From Rhizobiales bacterium CCH10-E5 (lineage in GTDB: Bacteria; Pseudomonadota; Alphaproteobacteria; Rhizobiales; Beijerinckiaceae), in the NCBI GenBank assembly GCA_001556125.1, contig LSIG01000054.1, positions 1 to 22,114 of the forward strand: a stretch of 22,114 nucleotides of DNA, written 5' to 3'. Each line of letters starts with the position of its first letter. Position 1 is the first letter of the stretch. This document shows positions 7,144 to 14,780 of this stretch, one piece after another. The position numbers were made by a program, and so were the translations under genes. The notes below the pieces were generated by a model. It ran no database searches. It was not told where the DNA came from and saw only the letters and a program-made list of their open reading frames with translations.

Positions 7144-8673
7144 GTGCGATTCGTGACGAACTTGGGATCTATTCAGGCTCCGCTGCCAGAGGCTCTGACG
7201 ACATTCCTTGCCGCATGCGCCGCCGCGATCGGGGCCGGCCATGTCTCGGTTTCGGCAGTCGATCTCGCCGACTGGAGCCTTTGCACCTTTCCATGGAGTG
7301 GCCATCCTCTGGCCGTGCTGAGCCCCGGCACGGCGGAAGAGGCCGTCGCCTGTCTGCGTCTGGCTGGCCTTCATGGCTGCCCGTTGCATCCGGTCAGCCG
7401 CGGACGGTCCTGGGGTCTGGGCTCACGCCGCCCGCCGCGCGACGCCGTCATTCTCGATCTCTCGCGCCTGAATCGCATCATCGACGTCGACTCCAACTCT
7501 GGTACGGTCCGGGTAGAGCCCGGCGTCACCTTCTCTCAGTTGCAGGACGAGCTGACTGCGCGGGAAATCCCCTTCCACGTCCCCTCCTTCGGCGGTCCGC
7601 CCAGCGCCAGCGTGCTCGCCAACGCGCTCGATCGCGGGGAAGGTTCGGGCGCCTTCGGCGACCGCTTCGGCCAGCTCTGGGACCTCGATGTCGGGCTGAC
7701 GACAGGCGAACGCCTGCGCACCGGCTATGGCCGTTTCGAGAATGCGCGACTGGCGCCCGTGCATGGCCGGCCGGTCGGGCCGCTGATCGAAGGCCTTTTC
7801 AGCCAGGCAAGCTTCGGCTGCGTGCTCTCGGGTTGCCTGGGTCTGGCGCCGACGGCGCAGCATGGCTGCTACATCGCCTTCGAGATCGGCCTGTCCGACA
7901 AGCTGCCGGCCTTCGTCGAAGCCTTCACGGGCCTGATCCGCGACCGGGTCGTCGATTACCATGACGCCTTTTTCTGGGACGGCGCGAAGCAGATCGCTTC
8001 CGCCGGGATCGCAGCCGACCTGACCCAGCCGCCGCCACCCCGGGCTTTCGAGGAATGGCTGGCGACGATCTCGATCAGCGCCAATCACGCGATGATCCTC
8101 GACTGCAAGAAGGCGATCGTCATCCAGACGCTGCTGCCCTTCTGCAACTCCTTCACGATCGATGAGGATGGCGAGCCGGGCTCCCGTAACTCCGGACTGC
8201 GCGGATTCAGCGATGGCGGCAACGTCACGAGTTGCTACTGGGCCAAGCCCGCTTTGCCAGACGGGCCACTGAACCCCGACCGCGACCGCTGCGGCTTTCT
8301 CTGGCTATGCCCCGTCATCCCGCTGGATGGCGTGGCTCTGGCGCGAATGGCGCAGCTGACGCAGGCCGCCGCTCGACAGTTCGACATCTTCATCATGGCC
8401 GGGGCGGAAGCCGCGACAGAGCGGGCCTGCCATGGATATGTTTCCTTCGCCTGGGACCGCGACGTGCCGGGCGCCGATGCCAAGGCCATGGCCGCGCATG
8501 CCATGCTGATGGAAGCCTTCACGCGCGAGGGCTTTCACCCTTACCGGCCGACCCTGCCCGCGACGGCCGCCGCGGCCCCTTCACAGGGCGATTGGGCGGC
8601 CGTGGTGCGACGCCTGCGTCACGCGCTCGACCCCGCCGGCGTGCTGGCCACCGGCAGGGTCGCTGATCTGTGA
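7144..8673 (+). CDS. FAD-linked oxidoreductase, VAO/4-cresol dehydrogenase type
   Basis: A 509-residue flavoenzyme with a PCMH-type FAD-binding domain in the N-terminal half. PLHPVSRGRSWGLG (about residues 81-94) corresponds to the FAD pyrophosphate loop; VILDLSRLNRIIDVD and GTVRVEPGVTFSQLQDEL follow as in vanillyl-alcohol oxidase, p-cresol methylhydroxylase and eugenol hydroxylase. GAFGDRFGQLWDLDVGLTTG matches the family's 'YGDHF' region. The C-terminal half has the substrate-cap pattern and ends HALDPAGVLATGRVADL, a usual family ending. Known members oxidise para-substituted phenols or related benzylic positions. Start uncertain: GTG at 7144 and GTG at 7153 are both possible, neither with a strong ribosome-binding site. 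It is convergent with the leader-bearing protein gene and separated from it by a hairpin. It could be a catabolic phenol oxidase or a tailoring enzyme; the sequence alone does not decide. Confidence 0.88.
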   Translation: MRFVTNLGSIQAPLPEALTTFLAACAAAIGAGHVSVSAVDLADWSLCTFPWSGHPLAVLSPGTAEEAVACLRLAGLHGCPLHPVSRGRSWGLGSRRPPRDAVILDLSRLNRIIDVDSNSGTVRVEPGVTFSQLQDELTAREIPFHVPSFGGPPSASVLANALDRGEGSGAFGDRFGQLWDLDVGLTTGERLRTGYGRFENARLAPVHGRPVGPLIEGLFSQASFGCVLSGCLGLAPTAQHGCYIAFEIGLSDKLPAFVEAFTGLIRDRVVDYHDAFFWDGAKQIASAGIAADLTQPPPPRAFEEWLATISISANHAMILDCKKAIVIQTLLPFCNSFTIDEDGEPGSRNSGLRGFSDGGNVTSCYWAKPALPDGPLNPDRDRCGFLWLCPVIPLDGVALARMAQLTQAAARQFDIFIMAGAEAATERACHGYVSFAWDRDVPGADAKAMAAHAMLMEAFTREGFHPYRPTLPATAAAAPSQGDWAAVVRRLRHALDPAGVLATGRVADL

Positions 8674-8727
8674 GACAACCGCTGCCCTGGGCAAACCCGG
8701 AGGCGTCTGGCTCTCGACGTGGCTGAC

Positions 8728-8749
8728 GATCGGTCCGCGGGGACCGATC
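8728..8749. terminator. hairpin between two convergent genes
   Basis: Perfect 9-bp inverted repeat GATCGGTCC / GGACCGATC with a 4-base GCGG loop, 55 bases after the FAD-enzyme stop and 7 bases past the end of the convergent leader-bearing gene. It is placed to stop transcription from both directions. There is no T tract on either strand, so efficiency is uncertain. Confidence 0.6.
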
Positions 8750-8755
8750 AGGCCA

Positions 8756-9955
8756 TCACCACTTCTTCGAGATCTTCTTGAAGGTATTGCTGACCTTCTT
8801 TGCGGCGTCGCTCGCAGCCTTGGCCGCCTGATCCGCCGCAGCCTTGGCCTCGGCGGCCGCCTTGTCGGCGGCAGCCTTGGCATCGGCGGCGGCTTTCTCG
8901 GCAGCGGCCTTGGCCTGGGCAGCGGCCTTGTCGGCGGCAGCCTTCGCCTCGGCCGCGGCCTTGTCGGCGGCGGCCTTGGCATCGGCGGCGGCCTTGTCGG
9001 CAGCGGCCTTGGCCTCGGCAGCCGCCTTGTCCGCAGCAGCCTTCGACTCCGCAGCGGCCTTGTCGGCAGCGGCCTTCGTGTCCGCACCGACCTTGGTGCC
9101 GACATCCTTACCGACTTCCGCGACCTTCATGCCCGCCTCGGTGGCGCCGGGCGTCACCGCCTTCACGCCATCCTGGGCATATTTGGTGTCGACCGTCATG
9201 CCGACATCGACCTTGACGCCGACCAGCAAGGCGACGTCGCCGCTGACGCCCATATTGATCTTGCCGTTGTCGTAGCCGGCATTGGCGCCACCGCCGACAC
9301 CCGCCATCTCACCGATGCCGACCCCAGCACCAGCCGTTCCCGAGCCGATGTTCTTGATGCCTGCACCCTGGGTGTAGCCGACCTCGACGCCATGGCCCGT
9401 GAAGGCGCTGCCCTCGCCGGCCGCACCATAGGCCCCATTGCCGTGCTGAATGCTCGCGCTGCCCTCGGCGTAGGTTCCGGTCTTGGCCGTTGCCTCGAGG
9501 CCGCCGCTGACGGACACGCCGCCAGCGCTGATCTTGCCATCCACCGAGGCCGTCGCATAGGCGACCGAGCCAGCCTGGAAGCTGGCGCCGGTTTCGTTGG
9601 CCGTGTGATGCACCTCGGCTGCGACGCCGGACTTGACGCCCACCTCGCCCGAGACCGACCCGCTGGCCGGGCCAGCGGTGCCGTGAGCCTCGCCGCCGGC
9701 GCTGGCCTGGAACCCGGACGAGAAACCATAGCTGCCGCCGCCCGAGGTGATGCTGGTACCCGCCGAGACCGACGCATAACCCGAGGCGCCGTTCTGGGCA
9801 TTGCCCGTGCTGTCCGCGACCGCCGCCATCGCGACGCCGGACTGCGAACCGTCATCGACCTTGACCTGAGCGTTTCCACCGGAAACCGCCTTCAGGACAT
9901 CCCGCGGCAGAGCGTCTTCGAACTGCTTCAACTTCAAGGCCGACTGGCGCGCCAT
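8756..9955 (-). CDS. double-glycine-leader secreted protein with 11-residue Ala/Lys repeats (putative NHLP/NHLM exporter cargo)
   Basis: A 399-residue protein with no recognisable enzymatic domain. Residues 1-27 form a classic double-glycine leader (ALKLKQFEDALP, then DVLKAVSGG). Residues 28-292 are rich in Gly, Ala, Ser and Val, with alternating polar/non-polar stretches that may form beta structure. Residues 293-380 are eight tandem 11-residue units of consensus AKAAADKAAAE. The tail (381-399) is cationic and amphipathic, with KKVSN, TFKKISKKW. No cysteine is present, and the only Trp is the last residue. I chose the ATG at 9955 because GGGGG lies 8 bases upstream; the in-frame GTG at 9985 has no ribosome-binding site and would put extra residues before the leader. 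The gene lies just downstream of the C39 exporter operon in the same orientation, after a terminator, so it probably has its own promoter and higher expression. Predicted to be cut after Gly27 and exported. Possible roles: large bacteriocin, adhesin, matrix or protective (LEA-like) protein. Confidence 0.85.
   Translation of the reverse strand: MARQSALKLKQFEDALPRDVLKAVSGGNAQVKVDDGSQSGVAMAAVADSTGNAQNGASGYASVSAGTSITSGGGSYGFSSGFQASAGGEAHGTAGPASGSVSGEVGVKSGVAAEVHHTANETGASFQAGSVAYATASVDGKISAGGVSVSGGLEATAKTGTYAEGSASIQHGNGAYGAAGEGSAFTGHGVEVGYTQGAGIKNIGSGTAGAGVGIGEMAGVGGGANAGYDNGKINMGVSGDVALLVGVKVDVGMTVDTKYAQDGVKAVTPGATEAGMKVAEVGKDVGTKVGADTKAAADKAAAESKAAADKAAAEAKAAADKAAADAKAAADKAAAEAKAAADKAAAQAKAAAEKAAADAKAAADKAAAEAKAAADQAAKAASDAAKKVSNTFKKISKKW
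8816..9079 (-). repeat. eight tandem 33-bp units encoding 11-residue helical repeats
   Basis: Eight head-to-tail 33-base units encode TKAAADKAAAE, SKAAADKAAAE, AKAAADKAAAD, AKAAADKAAAE, AKAAADKAAAQ, AKAAAEKAAAD, AKAAADKAAAE and AKAAADQAAKA. The protein sequence is nearly invariant, while synonymous positions vary slightly (for example gcc/gcg/gca for Ala), indicating selection on the peptide or older duplication. An 11-residue period favours a straight amphipathic helix or right-handed coiled coil. The array could change copy number by recombination. Confidence 0.9.
9875..9955 (-). other. double-glycine leader peptide (27 residues)
   Basis: Encodes the 27-residue leader ending AVSGG. Hydrophobic residues at Leu16, Val20, Leu21 and Val24 before the Gly26-Gly27 pair fit the helix that C39 peptidases bind; Asn28 would be the new N-terminus. 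The assignment follows from known C39 substrate rules and from the matching peptidase gene 2.5 kb upstream in the same orientation. Confidence 0.8.
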
Positions 9956-9994
9956 CTTCTGAACCCCCAATGGACGAAACGTCACGAGGCGAAC

Positions 9995-10115
9995 CTAGGG
10001 CGGCGGGCCTTGTTTTTTGCTTAGGAGACGCAGTTAAAATTGATCAAATTGCGCCTTATCGACCCACTTTCAGGCTATTGCGGTCTATAGTTAAGTAAAG
10101 ATCGAAAACCGGCTG
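9995..10115 (-). promoter_or_regulatory. AT-rich upstream region of the leader-bearing gene
   Basis: AT-rich DNA 40-160 bases upstream of the ATG, after the terminator of the exporter operon. On the minus strand it includes TATAGA (a fair -10 match, no good -35), TTGATC and a T-rich run. An 8-base palindrome TTGATCAA lies at 10040-10047. Position suggests an independent promoter for the cargo gene; the exact elements are not resolved. Confidence 0.35.
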
Positions 10116-10182
10116 AGGCCTTGATCCGCTGCGCCCGGCTGTGGCGGCGTCTCCTCTCCGGCAACCCAACGGTCCTTACCAT

Positions 10183-10217
10183 GCCAAAAGCCCCCGGTCG
10201 GGCCGGAGGCTTTTGGC
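10183..10217 (-). terminator. rho-independent terminator after the exporter operon
   Basis: GCCAAAAGCC at 10183-10192 pairs perfectly with GGCTTTTGGC at 10208-10217. After one C/A mismatch the stem continues with CCGG/CCGG around a TCGGG loop. Read on the minus strand, the 3' arm gives GGGGGCTTTTGGC, a GC stem running into four Ts. It starts 22 bases after the last exporter gene stop and separates the three-gene export operon from the cargo gene. Confidence 0.8.
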
Positions 10218-10238
10218 GGAGCGTGGGGCTCTGCGCCG

Positions 10239-12488
10239 TCAGGCGTCGCGAGCAGCGAATTCGCGCTCGATCCTGCGAATGCTGTCGCCGACCGGATCGA
10301 TCTCCTGCCGCAGCGAACGCGCATCGGCCGAGAGGAACTCCGCCAGGATTCCGTCCGAGGCAGCGAGTTGGTCGAAGGTGCCGGTTTCCGCGATCCTGCC
10401 ATCCTTCAGCACATAGATCCGGTCGCAGCGCCGTACGGTGTCCAGGCGGTGCGCGACGGTGATCACAGTTGCCTTCAGCGCATCGACCGAGGCGGCGACA
10501 TGCGCTTCGGCTTTCGGATCGAGCGCGCTCGTCGCCTCGTCGAGCACGACCAGCGCCGGGCGATGCGCCAGGGCGCGCGCCAGCAGCACGCGTTGAATCT
10601 GGCCGATCGACAGGATCGGCTCGGCATCGCCAATCGGCGTCGACAGGCCGAGCGGCAGGGCTCGGATGTCGTCTTCCAGTGCGGCCAGTCGAACGGCCGT
10701 CCAGACCTCATCTTCGGAAAGCTTCAGACCCGCGCTGATGTTCTCGAAGAGAGTGCCTGGGAAGAGCCGCCCGGCCTGGCCGACGACACCGATCTGGCGT
10801 CGGATGGCGGCGGCGTCCAGCAGCGCGAGATCGACGCCATCGACCTTCACCGAGCCTGATTCCAGCTTCTCCAGGCCGAGCAGCGAGCGCAGCAGCGTAC
10901 TTTTGCCGGAGCCCGAAGCGCCCACGATCCCGATATGCTCGCCCGGCTTGATCTTCAGCGAGACGTTCTGCAGCAGGGCCCTGGCGCCCGGCGAGCGACG
11001 CACGACGATGTCGCAGATCTCGATATCGCCGGTGATCCGCTCGGGCCGGGCGCCACCGCTGTGAGGCGCGGGAACGGCGTCGAGAATCGGCTGGATCATG
11101 CGGCGCTGGAGGCCGAGCATGCTGGCCTGGAGAAACGCATGCACGAGGCCGACGGCTGCGCCCGTCACCGTCATCAGCGCGGTGGTGAAGGCGACTCCGT
11201 CCTGGGCCGGCAGGTTCTTCTGCAGCAGGATCGCAGCCGCGATGCCCAATGTCAGGATGAGGGCTTCGAGCGCGGCCTCGAGGGCATGAATGTTGCTGCC
11301 CATACGGTCGGTGACGAGGAAACGCTCCTTCAGCGCCAGGAAGCTCTCGGCGAAGAGCTTGAAGAAGCGGCTTTCCGAGCCCGTCGCCCGCACCGTCTCG
11401 ATCTGCGACAGCGTCTCGTAGGACAGCGAAATCCAGCTCGTCGGCGAGCAGGCGCCCGAGAACAGCAGATCGACCTGGCGCTTGGCGATCCAGGCCGACA
11501 GCGCAACGGCCAGGATCATGACGACGAGACATAGCGTGCCCGCCAGCGGCGCGGTGTGGATGATCACCGCCAGGCTGGGCAGCGCTACGAGCAGCCCTCC
11601 GACGACGGAGAGGCCGAGCTTCCAGACGCCCTTGTGCCAGGTTTCGACCGATCGGGTGATGAGCGCCGCCGCTGCCGGAGCGGGGGCCTTGCCCGCGCCC
11701 ATGCCGCGCGACACACGGATCATGCGATCAGCGGCCGCCGTTCGCAGCATCAGGCCGGTCCGGCCATCGATGCGCAGCTGGCTCAGCGCCGCTGCGAAGC
11801 GAGTGATCAGTGTCGCCACGATCAACGCCACCAGCATCACCGCGACATGCTGGAGCATGACGAAATCGCCGCCGGGGATCACGATGTCCATGATCGCGAT
11901 GTTTGCGAGCGGCAGCAGCGACAGCACCAGGCCGGCCAGGAAGGTCAAGGCGGCGAAGGCGGCGAGATCGGGCAGTTTGGTGCCCAGTCCGAACAGCAGG
12001 AGCTCCTTGAGGGTCAATGCCTTGTCGGGGAGAGCCGGGCTCAGCGCCCAGCCCTCCGAGCCCAGTGAGGCGGCCGTTTCGGCGTCGAGCCGAAGCGGTT
12101 TGCGCGGGCGCGATCCGTCGACATAAAGCCAGGTGGATCCCGATGGGATCAGCGCGAACGGGGTCCCGTCGGAGCGCCGTTCGGCGATGAATGGCAGTGC
12201 ATACCGCCGCTGCCAGCCGGGCTCGACCGGGATTTCGCGCGAGATGAGCTGTGCGGATCGGGCCATGCGGTCGATCGCATCTTCGGTGCTCTCGCCAATC
12301 CCACGCTGCTGACCTGCTTCCGGCTTCTTGTCGTAGTGCTTTGCAACGGCGCGAATGACCGCGCTCAGGGGCGATTCCGAGGCAGCGAAGCTGCCACCGG
12401 AAGCGGGGTCCAGAATCGTCTCGACGCGCCCGACGACGTCCTCGACGAGGGTAAGGTCCCGGTTGGACGAGGCTGTTGCGACGAACAT
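10239..12488 (-). CDS. NHLM-type ABC exporter (permease-ATPase)
   Basis: A 749-residue ABC half-transporter of the NHLM bacteriocin-system type. Residues 1-165 are an N-terminal domain found in this family, lacking a C39 Cys-His pair. A membrane domain with about six helices spans roughly residues 170-460. The ATPase domain has Walker A GASGSGKST (about 520), a degenerate signature LSIGQ (about 626) instead of LSGGQ, Walker B ALVVLDEATSALD (about 642) with the catalytic Glu present, and VITVAHRLDTV containing the H-loop His. Its ATG shares one base with the upstream C39 exporter stop (TGATG), so the two are made in a coupled ratio, as expected for heterodimer partners. By family knowledge it works with the C39 exporter and the HlyD-like adaptor to move leader peptides or their mature products out of the cytoplasm. 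A strong terminator follows. Confidence 0.93.
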   Translation of the reverse strand: MFVATASSNRDLTLVEDVVGRVETILDPASGGSFAASESPLSAVIRAVAKHYDKKPEAGQQRGIGESTEDAIDRMARSAQLISREIPVEPGWQRRYALPFIAERRSDGTPFALIPSGSTWLYVDGSRPRKPLRLDAETAASLGSEGWALSPALPDKALTLKELLLFGLGTKLPDLAAFAALTFLAGLVLSLLPLANIAIMDIVIPGGDFVMLQHVAVMLVALIVATLITRFAAALSQLRIDGRTGLMLRTAAADRMIRVSRGMGAGKAPAPAAAALITRSVETWHKGVWKLGLSVVGGLLVALPSLAVIIHTAPLAGTLCLVVMILAVALSAWIAKRQVDLLFSGACSPTSWISLSYETLSQIETVRATGSESRFFKLFAESFLALKERFLVTDRMGSNIHALEAALEALILTLGIAAAILLQKNLPAQDGVAFTTALMTVTGAAVGLVHAFLQASMLGLQRRMIQPILDAVPAPHSGGARPERITGDIEICDIVVRRSPGARALLQNVSLKIKPGEHIGIVGASGSGKSTLLRSLLGLEKLESGSVKVDGVDLALLDAAAIRRQIGVVGQAGRLFPGTLFENISAGLKLSEDEVWTAVRLAALEDDIRALPLGLSTPIGDAEPILSIGQIQRVLLARALAHRPALVVLDEATSALDPKAEAHVAASVDALKATVITVAHRLDTVRRCDRIYVLKDGRIAETGTFDQLAASDGILAEFLSADARSLRQEIDPVGDSIRRIEREFAARDA

Positions 12489-14671
12489 CAGGCGGCTCCG
12501 ACGGCGTGGACGACAGGGGCGTGAACGATCTGCGACGGCTGGGCATGGGCGGGCCGTGCGAGCGGCCCGTTGGCGAAGAACTGCGCCGGGTGCCCGCGCC
12601 CGACGATGCCGCCATTGCCGACGAGGATCGCTTCGTCACAGCGACAGGCGGTGCCCGATCGGTGCGTGACGATGACGACGGCGGCCCCGGAGGCCCGGAG
12701 CATCTCCATGATCTCTTCCTCGGAGGACGGATCCAGCGCACTGGTCGTCTCATCGAGCACGATCACGGCCGGCCCGCGAGCCAGAGCACGCGCCAGCGAC
12801 AGGCGCTGCAATTCGCCACCCGACAGGCCGGTCTCTCCACTGACGAGCTTGGTATAGAGACCGCCGGGACGGCGGCTGACAGCCTGGCTGAGTCCGACCC
12901 GACTGACCGCGTCGGTCACGGCGCCGTGGTCGATCTCGGTGTCCCAGAGCGTGATGTTCTCGCCGATCGTGCCGGAGAAGCTCGCCGGCATCTGGCCGAC
13001 ATAGAGAAGCCTGTTGCGCAACTCGCTCTGGGGCCAGTCCGCCAGCGCCATGCCATCGAGCGTGACGCTGCCCGCCGTGGGTTCGACGAGCCCGCCCATC
13101 AGCCGTGCCAGCGTCGACTTGCCGGCTCCCGAGGGGCCGATCACGGCGATCATGCGCCCCGGCTCAAGTGACAGGTCGACGCCGGACAGGATCGGCCGCC
13201 CCGGTGTGTGCGCGAAGCCTACATCCTTCAAAACGAGCCGCCCGTCGCGCGTCTGCGGCGAAGCGCTGCGCTCACGGTTGTCGAAGGCGGCGGCGCTGCG
13301 ATGGCCTTCCAGGTCCGAAAGCCGCATCAGCGCGCCCGCCGATTCCTGGATGGCGCAGAAGCCGGCCGCCAGCCCGGCGATCGGCTTGTTCAGCAGGCTG
13401 GCCAGCATCTGGGTCGCGACGAGGTCGCCGAGCGACAGGCTCCCCTCGATCGCACGGACGGCGCAGACGACGAGCACAACCGTGGTCAGCAGGAGACCGG
13501 CAAGGACGGGGCCGAGCCCCGCCATGGTCTTGAGAATTCCCAACCGCTGTTCGGCAGCGATGGCGGCATCCTCCGCCGTCGTCCAGCGGGCGAGGAGCAG
13601 GTTCTCACGGCCCATCAGCGCATAGGTGCCGAGATTGGCCATTCCGGAGGTCGCGACGGCGGCGGCGCGGCCCTCCGCCAGCTGGTGCTCGCGAGTGCGG
13701 TCCGACAGCCGTGATGTGATCAGGCTCAGGATCAGGAAGTTCAACAGTGCCGTCACGATCGCGGCGACCATGATAATCGGGTCGTAGAGCGACAGCACGA
13801 CCAGATAGCCGAGGACCAGGACGATCTGCGGCAGGAGATTGGCGAGGGGGCCAGCAATGGTGCTGCCCAGTTCTGAGCCGATGCGGATGCGCGAGACCAC
13901 TTCGCCGGCGCTGCGCTGGGCGAAATAGGACAGCGGCAGGGTCAGCGCCCGATAGAACCCGCTGAGGGCCGACACTGCACCGATCTTGATCTTCCAGGTC
14001 GCGACCGTCCAGGACGAGAGATAGGAGATCGCCGCCTGCGCCAGCGAGATCAGCAGGAGGATCGCCAGCAGCGGGCCGAGCCAGTCGGCCTGGCGCGCAC
14101 CGAGAACGTGGTTGACCAGAGCGCTGGTAGCCCCCGCCAACGCAAGGCCAGGAATGACCGCCAGAATCCCTGTGGCGAAGGCGACGCCGAGGGCGTCCTT
14201 GGAATGCGCCGCCTCGCGGATCAGAGCCATCGCCACCGAGGGGCGGCGGCCGGCCTTGACGAAGCCCTCATCGGGCTCGAAGGCCATGGTGAGGCCGGTG
14301 AAACAGTCGCCGAACTCCTGGGCGCTCAGGGTAAGACGTCCCTGGGCCGGGTCGAGGATCGTGAAGCTGTCGGCGCTGGCCTTCTCCAGCACCACGAAAT
14401 GGTTGAAGCACCAGTGCAGGATCTGCGGCATCGGCAGGGCCGACAGTTCTGCAGGCTCGCGGCGGAAGGCGATGGCGGTTAGCCCGTAGCTCTCCGCAGC
14501 CTGGAGCAGCCCCTCCGCGTCGACCCCGTCGCGCGAGGTATTGCAGCGCTCCCGCGCTTCCTCCAGCGTGATCCAGCGGCCATGGGCGGCCAGAACCATG
14601 GCGATGCAGGCCGCACCGCACTCTGTGGCTTCCATCTGGAGGAAGAGCGGCGTCTTCTTCACCGGCAACAT
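12488..14671 (-). CDS. NHLP-type C39 peptidase/permease/ATPase exporter
   Basis: A 727-residue peptidase-containing ABC transporter. Residues 1-130 are a C39 cysteine peptidase with Gln12, catalytic Cys18 (QMEATECGAAC), His91 (CFNHFVVLE) and Asp107 (ILDPAQG), all intact, so it should cleave after a double glycine. The membrane domain covers roughly 165-455. The ATPase carries Walker A GPSGAGKST (about 511), signature LSGGELQRLSLARAL (about 614), Walker B VIVLDETTSALD (about 635) and H-loop VVIVTHR. The start ATG at 14671 has AGGAG 5 bases upstream. It is the middle gene of the export operon: adaptor upstream (109 bases), NHLM partner overlapping downstream. Expected substrate: the nearby 399-residue double-glycine protein. 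Length and domain order are normal for the family, and nothing is missing. Confidence 0.95.
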   Translation of the reverse strand: MLPVKKTPLFLQMEATECGAACIAMVLAAHGRWITLEEARERCNTSRDGVDAEGLLQAAESYGLTAIAFRREPAELSALPMPQILHWCFNHFVVLEKASADSFTILDPAQGRLTLSAQEFGDCFTGLTMAFEPDEGFVKAGRRPSVAMALIREAAHSKDALGVAFATGILAVIPGLALAGATSALVNHVLGARQADWLGPLLAILLLISLAQAAISYLSSWTVATWKIKIGAVSALSGFYRALTLPLSYFAQRSAGEVVSRIRIGSELGSTIAGPLANLLPQIVLVLGYLVVLSLYDPIIMVAAIVTALLNFLILSLITSRLSDRTREHQLAEGRAAAVATSGMANLGTYALMGRENLLLARWTTAEDAAIAAEQRLGILKTMAGLGPVLAGLLLTTVVLVVCAVRAIEGSLSLGDLVATQMLASLLNKPIAGLAAGFCAIQESAGALMRLSDLEGHRSAAAFDNRERSASPQTRDGRLVLKDVGFAHTPGRPILSGVDLSLEPGRMIAVIGPSGAGKSTLARLMGGLVEPTAGSVTLDGMALADWPQSELRNRLLYVGQMPASFSGTIGENITLWDTEIDHGAVTDAVSRVGLSQAVSRRPGGLYTKLVSGETGLSGGELQRLSLARALARGPAVIVLDETTSALDPSSEEEIMEMLRASGAAVVIVTHRSGTACRCDEAILVGNGGIVGRGHPAQFFANGPLARPAHAQPSQIVHAPVVHAVGAA

Positions 14672-14780
14672 GGGGGCTCCTGTGGCCTGGCTCAGCCGGG
14701 CCGGTCTGGGCGGAATCGGGCTGAAACGTCTTGCGAGGGTGCGGCGGGGTCGCAGCCGCTCGGCCGCACCCCGCCCGCGC

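Noticed and set aside
4526..7156. Two long plus-strand open frames (4526-5671, 5726-7156) opposite the MFS-fusion gene
   Set aside because: Composition dominated by Arg, Asp, Gln and Gly as expected for the complement of a GC-rich membrane-protein gene; no domain signal.
8816..9079. CRISPR-like or non-coding tandem repeat
   Set aside because: Units are contiguous, without spacers, in frame, and encode a clean 11-residue peptide repeat.
8844..9275. 143-residue plus-strand Ala-rich open frame opposite the repeat
   Set aside because: It is the mirror of the 33-base coding array; the leader, start site and exporter context support the minus strand.
8756..9955. RTX-type type I secretion substrate
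   Set aside because: Gly-rich, but no GGxGxDxUx calcium-binding nonapeptides; an N-terminal double-glycine leader is present instead of a C-terminal secretion signal.
10040..10047. FNR/FixK-type operator (TTGATCAA)
   Set aside because: The real box needs TTGAT-N4-ATCAA; here the half-sites overlap with no spacer.
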